The notes under the pieces are model-generated. The model ran no database searches and had not been told where the DNA came from. It saw only the letters and a program-made list of their open reading frames with translations. From the NCBI GenBank assembly GCA_032718565.1, contig JAVGVS010000621.1, positions 94,501 to 158,500 of the forward strand: a stretch of DNA of 64,000 bases, given 5' to 3'. The stretch is from Distichodus sexfasciatus. Its lineage: Eukaryota > Chordata > Actinopteri > Characiformes > Distichodontidae. Of this stretch, positions 1 to 12,280 are shown piece after piece; within the stretch, counting starts at the first letter, position 1; each line of letters begins with the position of its first letter. Both the position numbers and the translations under genes were made by a program.

Positions 1-1478
1 ACTGAGAACTTACACAGTCTCACTGGAGGAAGTATTAAAATTAGACGTTTTTTAGCATTTACAGAAAAAAAAAACCACACCTAAATGACCAACATGAGCA
101 ACATTACATCCGTTAGAGGTTCTGAATGTCAGTATCGGCGCTGGCCTTTTAGCACACCGGCGTCTTGCTGCCCGGCCCACGTGTCACTTCCAATTCTGTG
201 CCGTCAGAGCGGCGCCGCGCCACACGCCACTGCCCGCTCCCCCACCGCCACCGCCGCCCCCTAATCTCCCCTTCATCGGAAACCTGTCTTCCCGGGAGAA
301 GTGGACATGCATGAATTAAGGACGGGAAGAATTACAATCCAGTTAACTCCCGGGACGAGGAAAATGAGTCGGGCGGCAGGAAAGGAGGGAGGGCGTGCAT
401 GGAGTAAAAACGAGTGTGTGAAACATGCTTCTCTATATATTTTCCATATATTTGTCCATTTTTATATTTTTAATTTACAGAACAAATCAGGCTGTATTTC
501 ACTGCATGTAGTACTGTAGAATCTTGTTATGGAATAAATGCTAAAGCATGTAGCAGAGAAACAGACAAGAACAAGAGCAACAGAAAATGAACAAAAATGA
601 TGAGCACAATGGAGGCTGAAAGCACCAATCACACGGTCAGCAAAAGAACAGAAAAATTCTCACTATCAGTCATTTTCAGTCTCGAACTCGACAAAAAAAA
701 ACGTAACATCATCCAACATGACGACGCCATGGTAGCCGCTGATTAATAATTGCATTATCTGATTTTAATCATTCAATTATTTCTAGCAGTAGGAGAGCAT
801 TATTTCCAGCTATTTCCTGCTGCATGCAGTAGCTCATCATAAACAGGCTCATGCACCAGTTGAGTGTTAAACCGTCAATTTGCATGCAGTGCATCATGTT
901 CATGTGAAGCAGCTCTGTTCTGCTCCATAAATGCTGTTACGGTGGAAAAAATACAGGGAAATATTAGGCTGAGATCAGGTCATTATACAAGTATCAAGGT
1001 TAAAGTTTGATTCGATGCATCGGCAAACATCTTAATATGTCTAATGACAGAAAGTAAGCGTCCAGAACGGACAACAAAACGTAGAGTGGGTCAATGGTAA
1101 CCATGGCAACAGTTAAAGCATTCTCTTTCGTTATTATGCGCTCAGCTGCTCTTCAAAACACCCAAATAAACTGCTTAATGTTGTCCTATGTTTACGGCTG
1201 CACGCATTCTTTACAAAAGCCCAATTCTTTTGCAGACATTAAATAATTATATATTAAAGTAGCATTTTTGGGATTTAAAAAAACATTTTTAGAGCAATCA
1301 GACAGCTGAAGGTCTCCGGTTTCCAGAGATATCAGTAGGTCAGATCAGTGTCTTCTTGTGTAATATTGATATGGTTCAGAAAATAGCAGCTCTAAATAAC
1401 ATGACTGATGATGGAGAGAAACTGACTGTTGATATGTGGACACGTCTACAGACAGAAAGGAGCGCGAGGGAGTCGTCA

Positions 1479-1656
1479 CGAATAAGTAGTTTTAGAAACA
1501 ATTTTTATCACTAATCTGATACTGCTGGGCTTAGGGCTGGGCAATTAATCAAAAATTCATCAAATCCCGAATAAGTAGTTTTAGAAACAATTTTTATCAC
1601 TAATCTGATACTTCTGGGCTTAGGGCTGGGCAATTAATCAAATATTCATCAAAACC
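1479..1656. repeat. 89-bp direct tandem duplication
   Basis: Positions 1479-1567 and 1568-1656 are nearly identical copies in tandem, beginning CGAATAAGTAGTTTTAGA. Each carries the left end (TAGGGCTGGGCAATTAATCA) of the small transposon that continues to about 1880. Only a few substitutions separate the copies. Confidence 0.85.
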
Positions 1657-1880
1657 GACATTCAGAACTTCTAAACAACAGTCTTGTTCATGTTGGTAAT
1701 ATCAAAATTTGGTCTTATTGATAACACATTCTTCAGTACATGTACCACCATGTGACAAACTTTGTCAGTGAACTATGAGAGCAGACAAACAATAAAAAAC
1801 TCAAACAAAATAACTGTTCATTAATCGTAACCGAGGGAAAAAAATTAATGATATTGATGAGTTAATATCGTCCAGCCTTA
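1621..1880. mobile_element. Small hAT-like element, TAGGGCTGGGCAATTAATC family
   Basis: Starts TAGGGCTGGGCAATTAATCA and ends ATATCGTCCAGCCTTA, an imperfect inverted end. The interior matches the other family members (ACATTCAGAACTTCTAAAC, then a CATTAATCGTAA word near the end). No reading frame; non-autonomous. Confidence 0.65.
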
Positions 1881-1970
1881 ATCTGAACATATCTCTGGAT
1901 CTAACGGTGCACATGAAAGTCCACTTTATTCATTTATGTTCCGACATTAAAATAATATTGCCTGGCTGTA

Positions 1971-2322
1971 GGGATGGACGATACGTCCTCAACTCAATAT
2001 CATGATAACTGATCCTTATATCTTAATTACGATTAATGAACAATTCTTTTGGGTTTTTGTTTTATTTGCTCTCATAGTTCACCAATAAGGTCTGTACTGT
2101 AAATGTAATTACAGCTGTGAGATTTTTTAATGAAAGAGTGCACAACTTCGTGACTTTAAAATAACTGAAGGAAACACACCGATTTTTACAGGAGCAGTGC
2201 ACGAGCACACAATGCAGAAAGCGTCACCAAAACTTTTAAAAATAATCAAAATAACCGTCATGGGCAAGATTACATGGATTAGAGCTTCTGAAATGTTGCT
2301 TTTGATTAATTGCCCGGCCCTA
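1971..2322. mobile_element. Small hAT-like element, same family, opposite orientation
   Basis: Begins GTAGGGATGGACGATA and ends GATTAATTGCCCGGCCCTA. The interior carries the complement of the family's ACATTCAGAAGCTCT region near its right end. Non-coding. Confidence 0.6.
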
Positions 2323-2849
2323 CTCTTATGTCATCGCTGTAAAAACACCATTCTGTGACTCGTTTTCACACAGGGTTGATAATAACCTGCTTTTCCAGGC
2401 GAGAGTCTGCTGGCACAGAAGCAGACTTTACTGATCCTCACAGCCAAGCATGCAGCTCTGCTAAGGGCCATCAGCCATGCCTGAGTGGGCAGTCAGAACA
2501 CACACAGAGACAAACACACACACCCCTCGCCTCCTGCTTCCTACTGAAGGAGGAAGTAGAAAGTGTCTTCGGCGGAAAGGAGAGAGAGGTCAAAAGGCCA
2601 CGCTGTAATGAAGCGAAGAGGATGTCACGCGAGCGGATATGCTGAGGCGTGCTCAATTATTCATAAGCCTTTAATGAAAAGAAGTGCAATAACCACACAG
2701 TGATGCATGCATGTACAGAGGCATGCACACCAGGGTGCAACTAATAAACTGCTATAACCAATTAATAAAATTAATTGCCCTTGTGTTTTAAATTAAAAAG
2801 ACAAAAGGGAGTGTGTGTCCCGTCACGTGTGATGTCGGAAATAAAGAAG

Positions 2850-3440
2850 GGATGCACGAGTTATTGGTCAACGCCGATATCTGATGTTTTTCATGCTTAT
2901 ATTTGTCGATACCAAAAATGAGGAAGGCAGCGTCGAGTGCGTAAAGACATGAGATTAGACTAAGCACTTCCAGCTTAGTGCACAACATTTTAAGAAAAAA
3001 AGAGCCGTTAGGCTACATACTACCACATAGAAAAGTATGATAAGAGCGCCTTACCTACCATACTATTACGTGTGGTAGTATGCAGCTCGGGACACAGCCC
3101 ACGTGTGAGCTCACGTTCGCCAAGTGAAACAAACACGCAGTTTACTTTGTTTAAAAAATTTTCGCACGTGCAAACAGAGTTGAGCACATAAAGACATTTT
3201 GCTCACAAACGTTCCACTGCGTGCTCAGAATGCTGGCACAAAATAACACCACACATTTTAAGATAGAAGGCGCGGGCCGTATAAAATCCCACCTCAGAGT
3301 TTGGACATGCCTGACACAAGCGCTACCTTTCCCACGTACAATAAACACATCATCAAATATTGGCCTATGCACCGGTCTGTTGCTGATGACTTAAAAAGCA
3401 ATTATCGGCCGATTATAATATTATTGTGCATTCCTAGAAT
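2850..3440. mobile_element. Composite repeat, full copy (A-B-A form)
   Basis: Outer parts contain GCCGATATCTGATGTTTTTC at the left and GCAATTATCGGCCGATTATA at the right, weakly inverted ends of a DNA transposon. A middle module (about 3003-3145, with TACTACCACATAGAAAAGTA) also occurs alone elsewhere in the window. Other copies at about 30.7, 39.1, 41.7-42.7 and 61.7 kb. Confidence 0.6.
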
Positions 3441-4299
3441 AAAGCAACCGCTCATAACGTAATTTGGGTAAAAGTTCCAACTTGATGCCACATGTGAGTG
3501 AACCTGGAGGTAAATGACGTGTAGATAACAGCAAAAAGATGCACGCGTCATAAAAAGATGGTGATGCTACTAGCGGTGTGTTTTGCACACAGAATACGCT
3601 TTTATTGCTTTACACACATCAAAAGAAGTGGGTTTAATACCAAAAAGCAGAAAATACAAACTGTGTGCAAAACATTGACAATAATATCGCTTTTGAATGC
3701 ACGTCTCTTCAAAAAATATGTACAGAGAGTATAAAATCGTTGTAAATACCAAACAAATAGATTTAAACACATTTCAAAAGATTTATTATGCGTCTCTTTC
3801 TCTATCAAAATAATGACTAGCTGCAGCCCTAATACAACAAAACCTGCTGAAGACAAGTCTCTTAAAGGAATGATGCAGATCAACTAAAATAATAAATGAA
3901 TCCAAAAGAGCTCCAGAGGAAGGCAGCAAGCGGCCTGACAGCAGCAGCCTGAAGAGGTAGGAGGTAATTTCTTCTGAGCCCATGCATATGTAATCAGTAC
4001 CGTGACCCTCGGGCTCTTGTCTTCCACCGTCGCACACTAAAATTCAAATGAGGTTGGACTGAATTTTTGCGCAGTCTCGGGGAGTTTAAGGAGAGTTGGA
4101 GCGCGTTTAGAAATTGCCTTGGTGTCGCAACTTGCCGGAGAGTTCGGAATTGAGGTGAAACGTTCTCAAATGAAGGAAATGAATCAGCCGCACTGACGTT
4201 TAGGCACGTTTTTGGTACCAGCAAAGATATCCGAGGCATAAAAACTGGGCCGACGTTTCAGTGATAACGTCGAGTGGGACAATATGATCTCAAATCTAC

Positions 4300-4665
4300 T
4301 TCACAATTATGGCTGGGCAGTATATAAATCGCCAATAAGGCTATCGATTGTTTTTGTAATAGAGAATTTTAGCTTTTTTTTTCATCTATTACTCGAGTAA
4401 ACAGGTAAAATCTTAAAATAAACAGAAAAGGACACGTCTGAAAATGCACAACCAATTGGCTTTTAAACTCCTTTGTTGCATTTAACTTCAGTGCTGAAAG
4501 AAATACTTAGCCTATTTGGCTGCCTGTCTTATCTTGATCATGCTACTGAAAACATTGCAAGTGCGTCCGTATGAAACACAAGCGCAGCATGCTATAGTGA
4601 GTGAAATAACTTAAATGAAGCTTCGATTCTAGAAAAACTACCTCGACCAGCCCTAATCGATAGGG
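4300..4665. mobile_element. hAT-like element fragment, TAGAGCTGCAACTA family
   Basis: Shares the words AAGCTTCGATTCTAGAAA and GTGCGTCCGTATGAA...AAGCGCAGCATGCT with the better-bounded copies at 7819-8896 and 15150-15690. No gene. Confidence 0.5.
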
Positions 4666-4754
4666 GTGCGCAAAAAAACCAAATCGAATCGCAATTCTTT
4701 CTCTGCAGATTCAAAATTGATTCACGTAATGGCACCAGTTTACTAAACAGCCTT

Positions 4755-4968
4755 ATGCTTTGGGGCAGTTGATAGAGTAACGGTAAGAGTGGTCGCCCTG
4801 TGATCAGAAGGTTGCCGGTTGTGTCACTGAGGTACTCATAAGCAAGGTACCGTTCTCGAGCACTGCTCCCCGGGCGCTGCCCTTGTTAGCTGCCCACTGC
4901 TCCTTCACATTTGGCTGTGGTGCACTGTGTGCTGTGCCAAATAATCATTCACTTTCACTTTCATCATT
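4755..4968 (+). repeat. tRNA-headed SINE
   Basis: A degraded tRNA-like head (GGGCAGTTGATAGAGTAACG) is followed by the conserved SINE body CACTGAGGTACTCA, CACTGCTCCCCGGGCGC and CTGCCCACTGCTCCTTCAC, and the end AATAATCATTCACTTTCACT. Related copies lie at 12281, 35226, 42159 and 43880. Confidence 0.75.
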
Positions 4969-5329
4969 TCTCTTATTTACACGACGGCTCTGCTTCTACG
5001 TGGTCGTGCGTTTACAATTCTCCACAGCTCTCTGTACCGCAGGGCGGCCCAATGCACCCCGACGCATGCATGTACACCCACACACACTAGGGGTGTGTCA
5101 TATCCTGCCGTTCAGGCTAATCCCGGGAAATCTTTGAGTAAAAATGAATTGTGCGATATTTTGAGTTGGCGACGTAATGAAATCACGCCGTTACGTGGCG
5201 AAAGCGAGTTAACTTAGGCTTCAGCTGCACAACATAATTAACGTAGCGGAGTTAGACGGCAGCTCAGCGGTGCCGGTGCGGATCCCTGGAGACTGGGGCG
5301 TTTTCTAAACTTAAAAGAACCTAAATCCT

Positions 5330-5640
5330 GTCTCATGCTCGACACCATTACAGGCAAAAGATACTATACTGATGTCATAATGTTGTTTTTTGACCTCACA
5401 GTTCACTGACAAGGTTTGTATTGTACGTATAAAACTCTTAAAGGTGGGGTATTGTTTCTTTGTTATTTTAAAATGACTAAAGGAACACAGATGTAGTGGC
5501 AGAGTTGCTTGTTTTTAAGGGGACTGTACATAAACACACACTGGGGACAGTTAACAGAATTTCAAAATAATGAACATTGGCAAGATTACGTCGATGAGAG
5601 GTTCTGAATGTCGGTTTTGATTTAACTCCCAGGTCCTAAT
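5330..5640. mobile_element. Small hAT-like element fragment, GGGCTGGGCAATT family
   Basis: Matches the family interior: CTCACAGTTCACTGACAAGG, ACATTGGCAAGATTACGTCG, AGAGGTTCTGAATGTCGG. The ends are worn. Confidence 0.5.
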
Positions 5641-6832
5641 GTACGATTACCGATACAGATTTTCAATACAGAATTCCAAACAGACATTAATCATGCTGAC
5701 TCTGTGAAAGGAAAAGGACATGAGTGACTTCCCACCTAACATTTCCACAGGATTTGAAAGGCACAGTGTTCTCTGCGCACTGCGGAGGATTAACTCAACA
5801 CTGGTGCGGTGCGTGTCGGCTGCGAGGAGGGGACTTTTGCACGAGCACGTGCCGAAAAGACGATTGTGAAACGCGACACGTTTCAGCCACGGCGCACTGT
5901 TTGCACAGGGCGGTACAGGGAGGGGACAGACTTCCTGCAAGTCACGAGTGTGAAGCGCTCGGACGAAGAGTAGGAAGTGGTGAGGCGCTGAACACCTGAA
6001 CGGGACATTAAAGCACACTGTAAAAGAGATTCTGCAAGTCTGGGGAGGCCAATGCATTTAAAAGCATGGTTAAAAATTCAACGCCAACTCCACCAACGCT
6101 TCACTGGCTCGGCAAAGCTTCGACTGTCAGAGTTCCCAATAAATCGCAGACGCAGTCTCCTCTTGTCTCCTCTCCATATTAGGTCACAAAGTCATGCTTT
6201 ATTATTTTTTTTTCCTCTCTTCTCCTCACAATCTCTCGGACAAACAGTTCCTAAAACTCCCCCTCTGCTCCGTTTGGCAACAAGCAACAACTGCATTTTC
6301 ATGCTGATGTGACAAAACGGCAGCCACCAAAAAGCCACAGAAAACTAGTCTCAGATCGCTGCAAAAGAAACAACTTAAAGTGCAACTTTGCTGCACTAAA
6401 CATCACCTCATTACACATAGCTGAATTATTCATCGTGTAAAACATTTATAATGGAATGGTTGTAGCTTTAAATAGCTTTTAATTTCAGTCTTGCAACGCA
6501 AATGGTCCTCTAAAGCTGCGGAAAAAATATGCCATCTGGAAAACTGCACTTAGAGGAACTTAGAGGAGAAGGAGCGGCTTTGCTAAGATATTACCGTGCA
6601 AACTCCACTACGCATGGGAACATCCCCAGATTATCGTGAAAGGCTTCATTCACTCTAGTGATGTGTGGTGTTCCAGTCCCGTGGCAGTACCAGGGAATTA
6701 AAGCTGAAAAATAACAGTCCACACTGTTCCACCTGCGGCCAACTTTACTACCTGCTGATCTGTGATTACATGAAGCAAATCAGAATCTGGTCCAAAATGT
6801 TTATCCTTTTATTTTCCAGGTCAGATAATCTT

Positions 6833-7568
6833 TGGGCCTCAATGGGGTTCATTCAGCAATATTTGCTTATTTCTTAAATTGCTACTTTAAAAATCAACAT
6901 TTCTCAAATCCAGAAATAAAGAGAACCTAATAACTTAAAGTTTTATATAAGTATGCATCCAATAAAACATGCCTTAGAGTGCTCTCAAGCAGCTGTAGAT
7001 TGTCTTCTTACTTTAGAGCAAATCTTAAATAACAAAATATTGTCCAACATCAGAATTAAGGGTCGACCGATTATCGGGGGCCGATATTAGGCATTTTGCT
7101 GATTATCTGTATCGGTGTTAAATTTTGACCATCAGTGATATTAAGTAATTACAAGGTGCGCTACTGTGGCTCCACTGCCGTCTCTTCTCTCTGTGCTGTT
7201 TGCTCTCGACTCGCTGCTTCATTTAATGTCCCGCCCACAACAGTCTCTGATTGGCTATGTGTCACACAAGTAGTAGCCAATCAACACAGAAGCCTTGTTG
7301 TCAATCACACCACACTTACACAAGAGCACAGCGTGAAGCTCCGAGAAGGAGAAGAGGAGAGAGGAGAGTTTCAGCTGAGCTTGGCGTTTGTAAAATGTCA
7401 AACTGACAGATTTTTTTTGTTTTTGCATATCGGTTCTCGGTCCGTTAACTAGCAATAATCGCTATCGATATCAGCCCGATATCGACCTCTAGTCTAAATC
7501 TTTATGGAAACTGTTTAAATAGATTTTAGGAGCAAATCTCTTCAGGAACGGTTGGTGAATGAGGCCCA
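6833..7568. mobile_element. Element with GGCCTCATTCACCAA ends, split by another insertion
   Basis: Left end GGGCCTCAATGGGGTTCATT, right end GAACGGTTGGTGAATGAGGC, inverted to each other. It is interrupted by the separate element at 7059-7483. Related copies at 12540-12780, 19530-19772, 47872-47990, 52080-52325 and 57600-57812. Non-coding. Confidence 0.55.
7059..7483. mobile_element. Nested element with GGTCGACCGATTATCGG ends
   Basis: Left end GGGTCGACCGATTATCGG and right end CCCGATATCGACCTCT are inverted. It sits inside the element above. The interior is not AT-rich and holds two opposed CCAAT boxes (GATTGGC near 7249, GCCAATC near 7275). The long plus frame through it has no recognisable protein. 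Confidence 0.55.
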
Positions 7569-7818
7569 GCAGCAGCCAGAGCCCCACATATGAAATTTTC
7601 TCACTCTAGATAAAATGAGTATTACAGTATCAGTCTATATCGGTTGTGTAATCGGGACAACCCTAAACTTCAGGACTGTGTGATAGAAGAGCACAAAAAT
7701 CAGATCAACGGCAGTACACACAGAATCTTTATTCTGGTCCAATGTATGAACATCAAATCAGCCACAAAACACCATGCAGCTTCTGTTTCGTCTGCGTTTT
7801 GTCATGGACTGATTCTAC

Positions 7819-8896
7819 TAGAGCTCGAATAACTCGAATAATTTGATTACCAAAAATGGTTGAGGCAATTTTTACAGAATCGAAGCTTCGTTTAATTCAT
7901 TGCACTCTCTAGCGCATGCACCGCTTTCACACGGATGATGCACAACATTTTTAGAGACGAGATCAAGACAAGACCTGATCCCTCAGTATGTGAAAGTATT
8001 TGTGAGATATTCCGTGCACAAAAACAGAAGTAAATACATAAAAACCCATAAATGACATTTTTGCGATGTAAACGCGCCGTTTGTGAGCGCCCGTGTTAGC
8101 GCGCATTTACTCGCTGAAACGCTCCAGTTCAGTCAAAATGTCCTTTATTACAGACAAAACGTTATGTCCGTTGATAAATAACCACAACAACCAGCGTTCT
8201 ACTCACAATACAGTCATTTATTGAGTTTCCCATAGATTTTCCATAGTTTATTCTGTAACGCGCGCTAAACGCTTTGTGACGCGGCTCTGAGGGGCGCGCA
8301 GGGGATTGTGGGAAATGTAGTTCTCTTCCAGATAGCCAAAAGCAGCACATTTTATAGGCCAAATTGGTTCAAAATGACCAAAAACTTCAGTATTTCTTCA
8401 GTTTCAAGTGATCAGATTTTTTTCTTCAATTTTATAACGTTGTGTAATCAATAGGAAAGAAGAAATAAAGAAAATTTATTTATTAAAAAATGTAATTCTA
8501 TATTCTGATGGATACCAAACAGATAAAGAAGTGTTAGAATGTTACACCATAGATAAGACAACAATAGATAAAAACTCTGCCACTCAGCAATAAAACAATA
8601 TTCTTTTATTGTTCTTTCAATTCTTTTATTTGACCTAAAGTAAAAAAAAAGTCATTTTTCATCAGAAATGTGCTGATTTCATAACTATCTCAGCATTTAC
8701 ACATCAAACTATGAGTAGTGCAGGGCGTCCTAAATACAACATTAAGCATGTATCGCTAACTTCTACTCACACACTAGAATAAGCCTAAAAACAAATGTAT
8801 TGTCTTTTTAAAAATAATTTATCCAATTACTCGATTAATCGATAAGAAAATCGATAGAACACTCGATTACAAAAAGAATGGATAGTTGCAGCTCTA
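7819..8896. mobile_element. hAT-like non-autonomous element with 8-bp target duplication
   Basis: Ends TAGAGCTCGAATAACTCGAA and GGATAGTTGCAGCTCTA are inverted. The flanks GATTCTAC (7811-7818) and GATTCTAG (8897-8904) agree in 7 of 8 bases, an hAT-type duplication. No transposase frame. The interior includes GGATTGTGGGAAATGTAGTT (8304-8323), a ZNF143-type motif in reverse. Confidence 0.75.
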
Positions 8897-9712
8897 GATT
8901 CTAGTATTTTCATTTAGTCTTTACAACTGCCTACATTAACCAATGTAAATTCAAACTGATTATTCAGCACAGCCTGATTTATGCCTTCAGCAGGTCAGCA
9001 AGAAGGGTCTTCCGAAACCATGTAAAGGCAGACAAAATGCTTTCCATGTTGGTAGAAGATCCTGGACAAAACAATCCTGTTAGGAGTAGCACATCTCAGG
9101 GCAAACTAAACAACAAGAGAACCACACAAAATATTAAATAACAGAACAAACAGCTAAACCTGTTAGGAAACAATTACTGGATTGCAAACGCAGCACATTT
9201 ACTAACAGCATTTTAGTGCCATATGTTCAACCATGTAGGTCTCAATAGCACAAGTCTGCACTCTCATCCATGAAAGAAACACCACAAAATCTTATCAACC
9301 AAACAACATCCAAGTCCCAACCGTTCAGACTTTTTTCCATGTGTGATGACTACAGCATAAAGCCATGAAGCAACGGTGGACTTTACTCCTGAATTTGACA
9401 CTATTCTGTGTCAAATCTTTAGTTGAGATAAAGCACTATCTATTTGAGCAGTTTCACAGTCACACATTCAAAGGACATTTTATCATTAAACTACAGTGCA
9501 TACTGACCAAAGTAACCTGTGAGAACGCTGAAGAAAGAAGGAGCTTAAATGAATGACAAGCTGGTTTAATACTTACTGTATAATAAAGCAGAGCTGACCC
9601 ACGGCCTGTTGCATCACCTCTAATCACATTAATCCTCACTGCTATTTTGGCCACGACGCCCGGAAAAGCAAGTTTCATACACAAGGTCTTAATCATTAGT
9701 AACTCTCAGCTG

Positions 9713-11342
9713 TAATGAACAAATTTCTCATGACTTTCTAACCGCACAGACTTAAGAGCAGCCATAACAACACAGCTTATGACATTTTATCTTCCAAATT
9801 CTGCATCCGCCAATCTAGACAAATATAAACAGTGAGCGATATACTGTAAAAAAAGATATGGGTGATATGATCCCAAATTAATATCACAATTTAATAATAT
9901 TTTCAACAGTATTTTTAAAATAATGGGCAATTCTGTCTTCATGCTCTGATCTACGGAAAGCCCACAAGTGCCACAAATCGCCTTAAAGGCACCTTATTCG
10001 ATCACTGTAAAAAATTTTACAACTATTTCATGACGTAAAAAGCAACGTTCGACCACAAGTCACTGCAAAAGCCACGATTTCTGCTGCGTAAAAAAGCATT
10101 GGGGTTAGACGCCGCAAAAACTTACCCTAACCCTAGTACAGAAAATGTACTATATTGTGATATATATCGTTAACAGGATATGTAATGACATCGTGATATG
10201 AGATTATGGTCATATCACACAGTCCTAAAACACCGTTTTCAAAAACAGTCTTGTTCTATTTTAGAAAACAGAGGATTGTGGGAGTTTGGCACTGACCAAA
10301 GATGTGGACCGTTATGGGAGGTGCGTTTGAAAACTATAACACCACACACACACACACACACCCCTGATAAAAATCTGCTACTCACTTACAGGTCTAAATG
10401 GACTGCAGCCAACACACAACACAAAGGCCTCAGTAATCAGCAAATAACGGCCTGCATGAACACCGACAGGGAGAATAATCCTCTTCCACCTCAACAAATG
10501 CCACACGCCGCCCATCCAGGTCCATCCGGTAAGAAGACAACAAAAACACCCCCATCTTCAACTCACATCTTACAGTCTGTGTTCAAGAAACAGATTCAAT
10601 ATAAAACATACAATTTACTGCTCTTTAAGAGGTTGACCGTTTGCTTGAACGTTTAGTAAGAAGTTTCACAACTGATCAAAGTGCAGCAGATGCTTTAGCG
10701 AGGTTTGAGGTAAACTGTCAGGAGGAGCTGCATTTGGTGTCTTTCTACACAATCAAAATGCTGAAGCTCTGGGGGGAAAATGGACAGACTGCTTTTGGGA
10801 TTACATGTCTTTTCTGCACGAGAGAAACGCTCTGGAAACCTGCGCACAAGCTCGACAAAGTGATAACGGAAAGAAAGAAATAAAGAAAAGAATGAACATA
10901 AAGAGCTCCCCTATAACCGCAAACTGGTCTGATGTGCTGCTGTAGCAGGAAATGGCAAGTTGAAAACAAGATGTCACGACAAATCAATGGCAGAGAGAGA
11001 CACACACACACACACACCCTTTTACACAATGTATCACTGTACATAGAACTGTTCTGGTTATTGCCTTTGATATTTTTACTATATTTATATATTACTATTT
11101 AAAATTATTAAATGCAATTGTGATTATTTCATCATTAGCACTGTTTTAGAATTTTATTCGTGATATTACTTTGGGGTCATATCGTCCATATCATCTTTTT
11201 TTTTTTTACAGTACATTCGTCACTGTTTATATTTGTCTAGATTGGCGGATGCAGAATTTGGAAGATAAAATGTCATGAGCTGTGTTGTTATGGCTGCTCT
11301 TAAGTCTGTGCAGTTAGAAAGTCATGAGAAATTTGTTCATTA
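9713..11342. repeat. Large inverted repeat, arms about 175 bp, spacer about 1.3 kb
   Basis: The left arm (9713-9893) and right arm (about 11165-11342, reversed) agree almost perfectly from TAATGAACAAATTTCTCATG inward. In the first 120 bp I count about two differences. Further in, both arms contain ATATGACCCCAAA-type sequence. The spacer shows no gene and includes CA and GA repeats. Confidence 0.8.
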
Positions 11343-11409
11343 TTAATTTGTAAATTATTAAATACAATTGTGATTATTTCATGGTTGGTTTTAGAATTTT
11401 ATTTGCAGA

Positions 11410-11555
11410 AAGAAAGAAAAAAATAAAGAAAGGCGAGAGAGAGAGAACAGAAAGAAATGGGAGAGAGAAGTTGAAACTGCATGAAAGAGAGAGAGGGAGA
11501 CAGAGTGAGAAACGTAGAGAGAAAAAGACAGAGGGGTTGAGAGAGAGAGAGAAAG
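11410..11555. repeat. GA-rich low-complexity tract
   Basis: Mostly AGAGAG/GAAAGA sequence on the plus strand. It produces long false reading frames on both strands. Confidence 0.85.
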
Positions 11556-12280
11556 GCTTCGGCACAGCGCCAGCGTCCAAGATCACTGCACCTGCCCCAA
11601 CGTAACACGGGTGGAAAAACAGCAGGAAAAAACGGCAGCTCCTCACGGCACAACCCTCTCAGAGTTAACTCTGCCGCTCGGTCACATCACTGCACAAACT
11701 CCACCTGACACACTGGCCTCGTTTATCTACCGCAGCCTAATGACTTACTGGAGAAGCTTCCAAAATGTTACAACGTCACAGCGTGAGAATTACAACATAA
11801 CGCCATCAGCCCAAATTGAACCTGCAACGTTAATGCCCTTACAGAGACAAAAACTGGATTATAATCAAACAGCAATATTTTTTCAGCCACAAAAAGAACA
11901 TAAGTCCTACAAATACCAAGCTGTTATTCCATGATCTAGTTCTATGCTACGGTATAAATGTATAGAATAGACTGTTACTGTTGTACTGGAATATTTTACA
12001 CTGTTTTAACATAAACAGCCCCTCAATACGGAAATCACTAAAAGTTCTTACAAGATAGACAGGTTTTTTTGTGGTTTGTTTTGGTTGCTGTGGACCTGTG
12101 GGGGGAAAACTGCCTTAAAGGGCTCATTAGGGGTTTTTCCACTCTGGATTGAAAATAGATTATATTGGCTTAAAGCAGAATATAACATGTAGAATGCAAT
12201 TCCATACAAGTGATAATCATATTACTACCATGCTCCTTAAACTCCCAAAAATCTACCACAGTACAACAACATTCAGAACA

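Noticed and set aside
10198..10656. 152-codon plus-strand frame
   Set aside because: No known domain, runs through a CA repeat, and lies in the spacer of an inverted repeat among transposons. No splice context.
11381..11653. Overlapping frames on both strands
   Set aside because: GA-rich low-complexity sequence gives charged or Ser/Leu/Phe-rich false frames.
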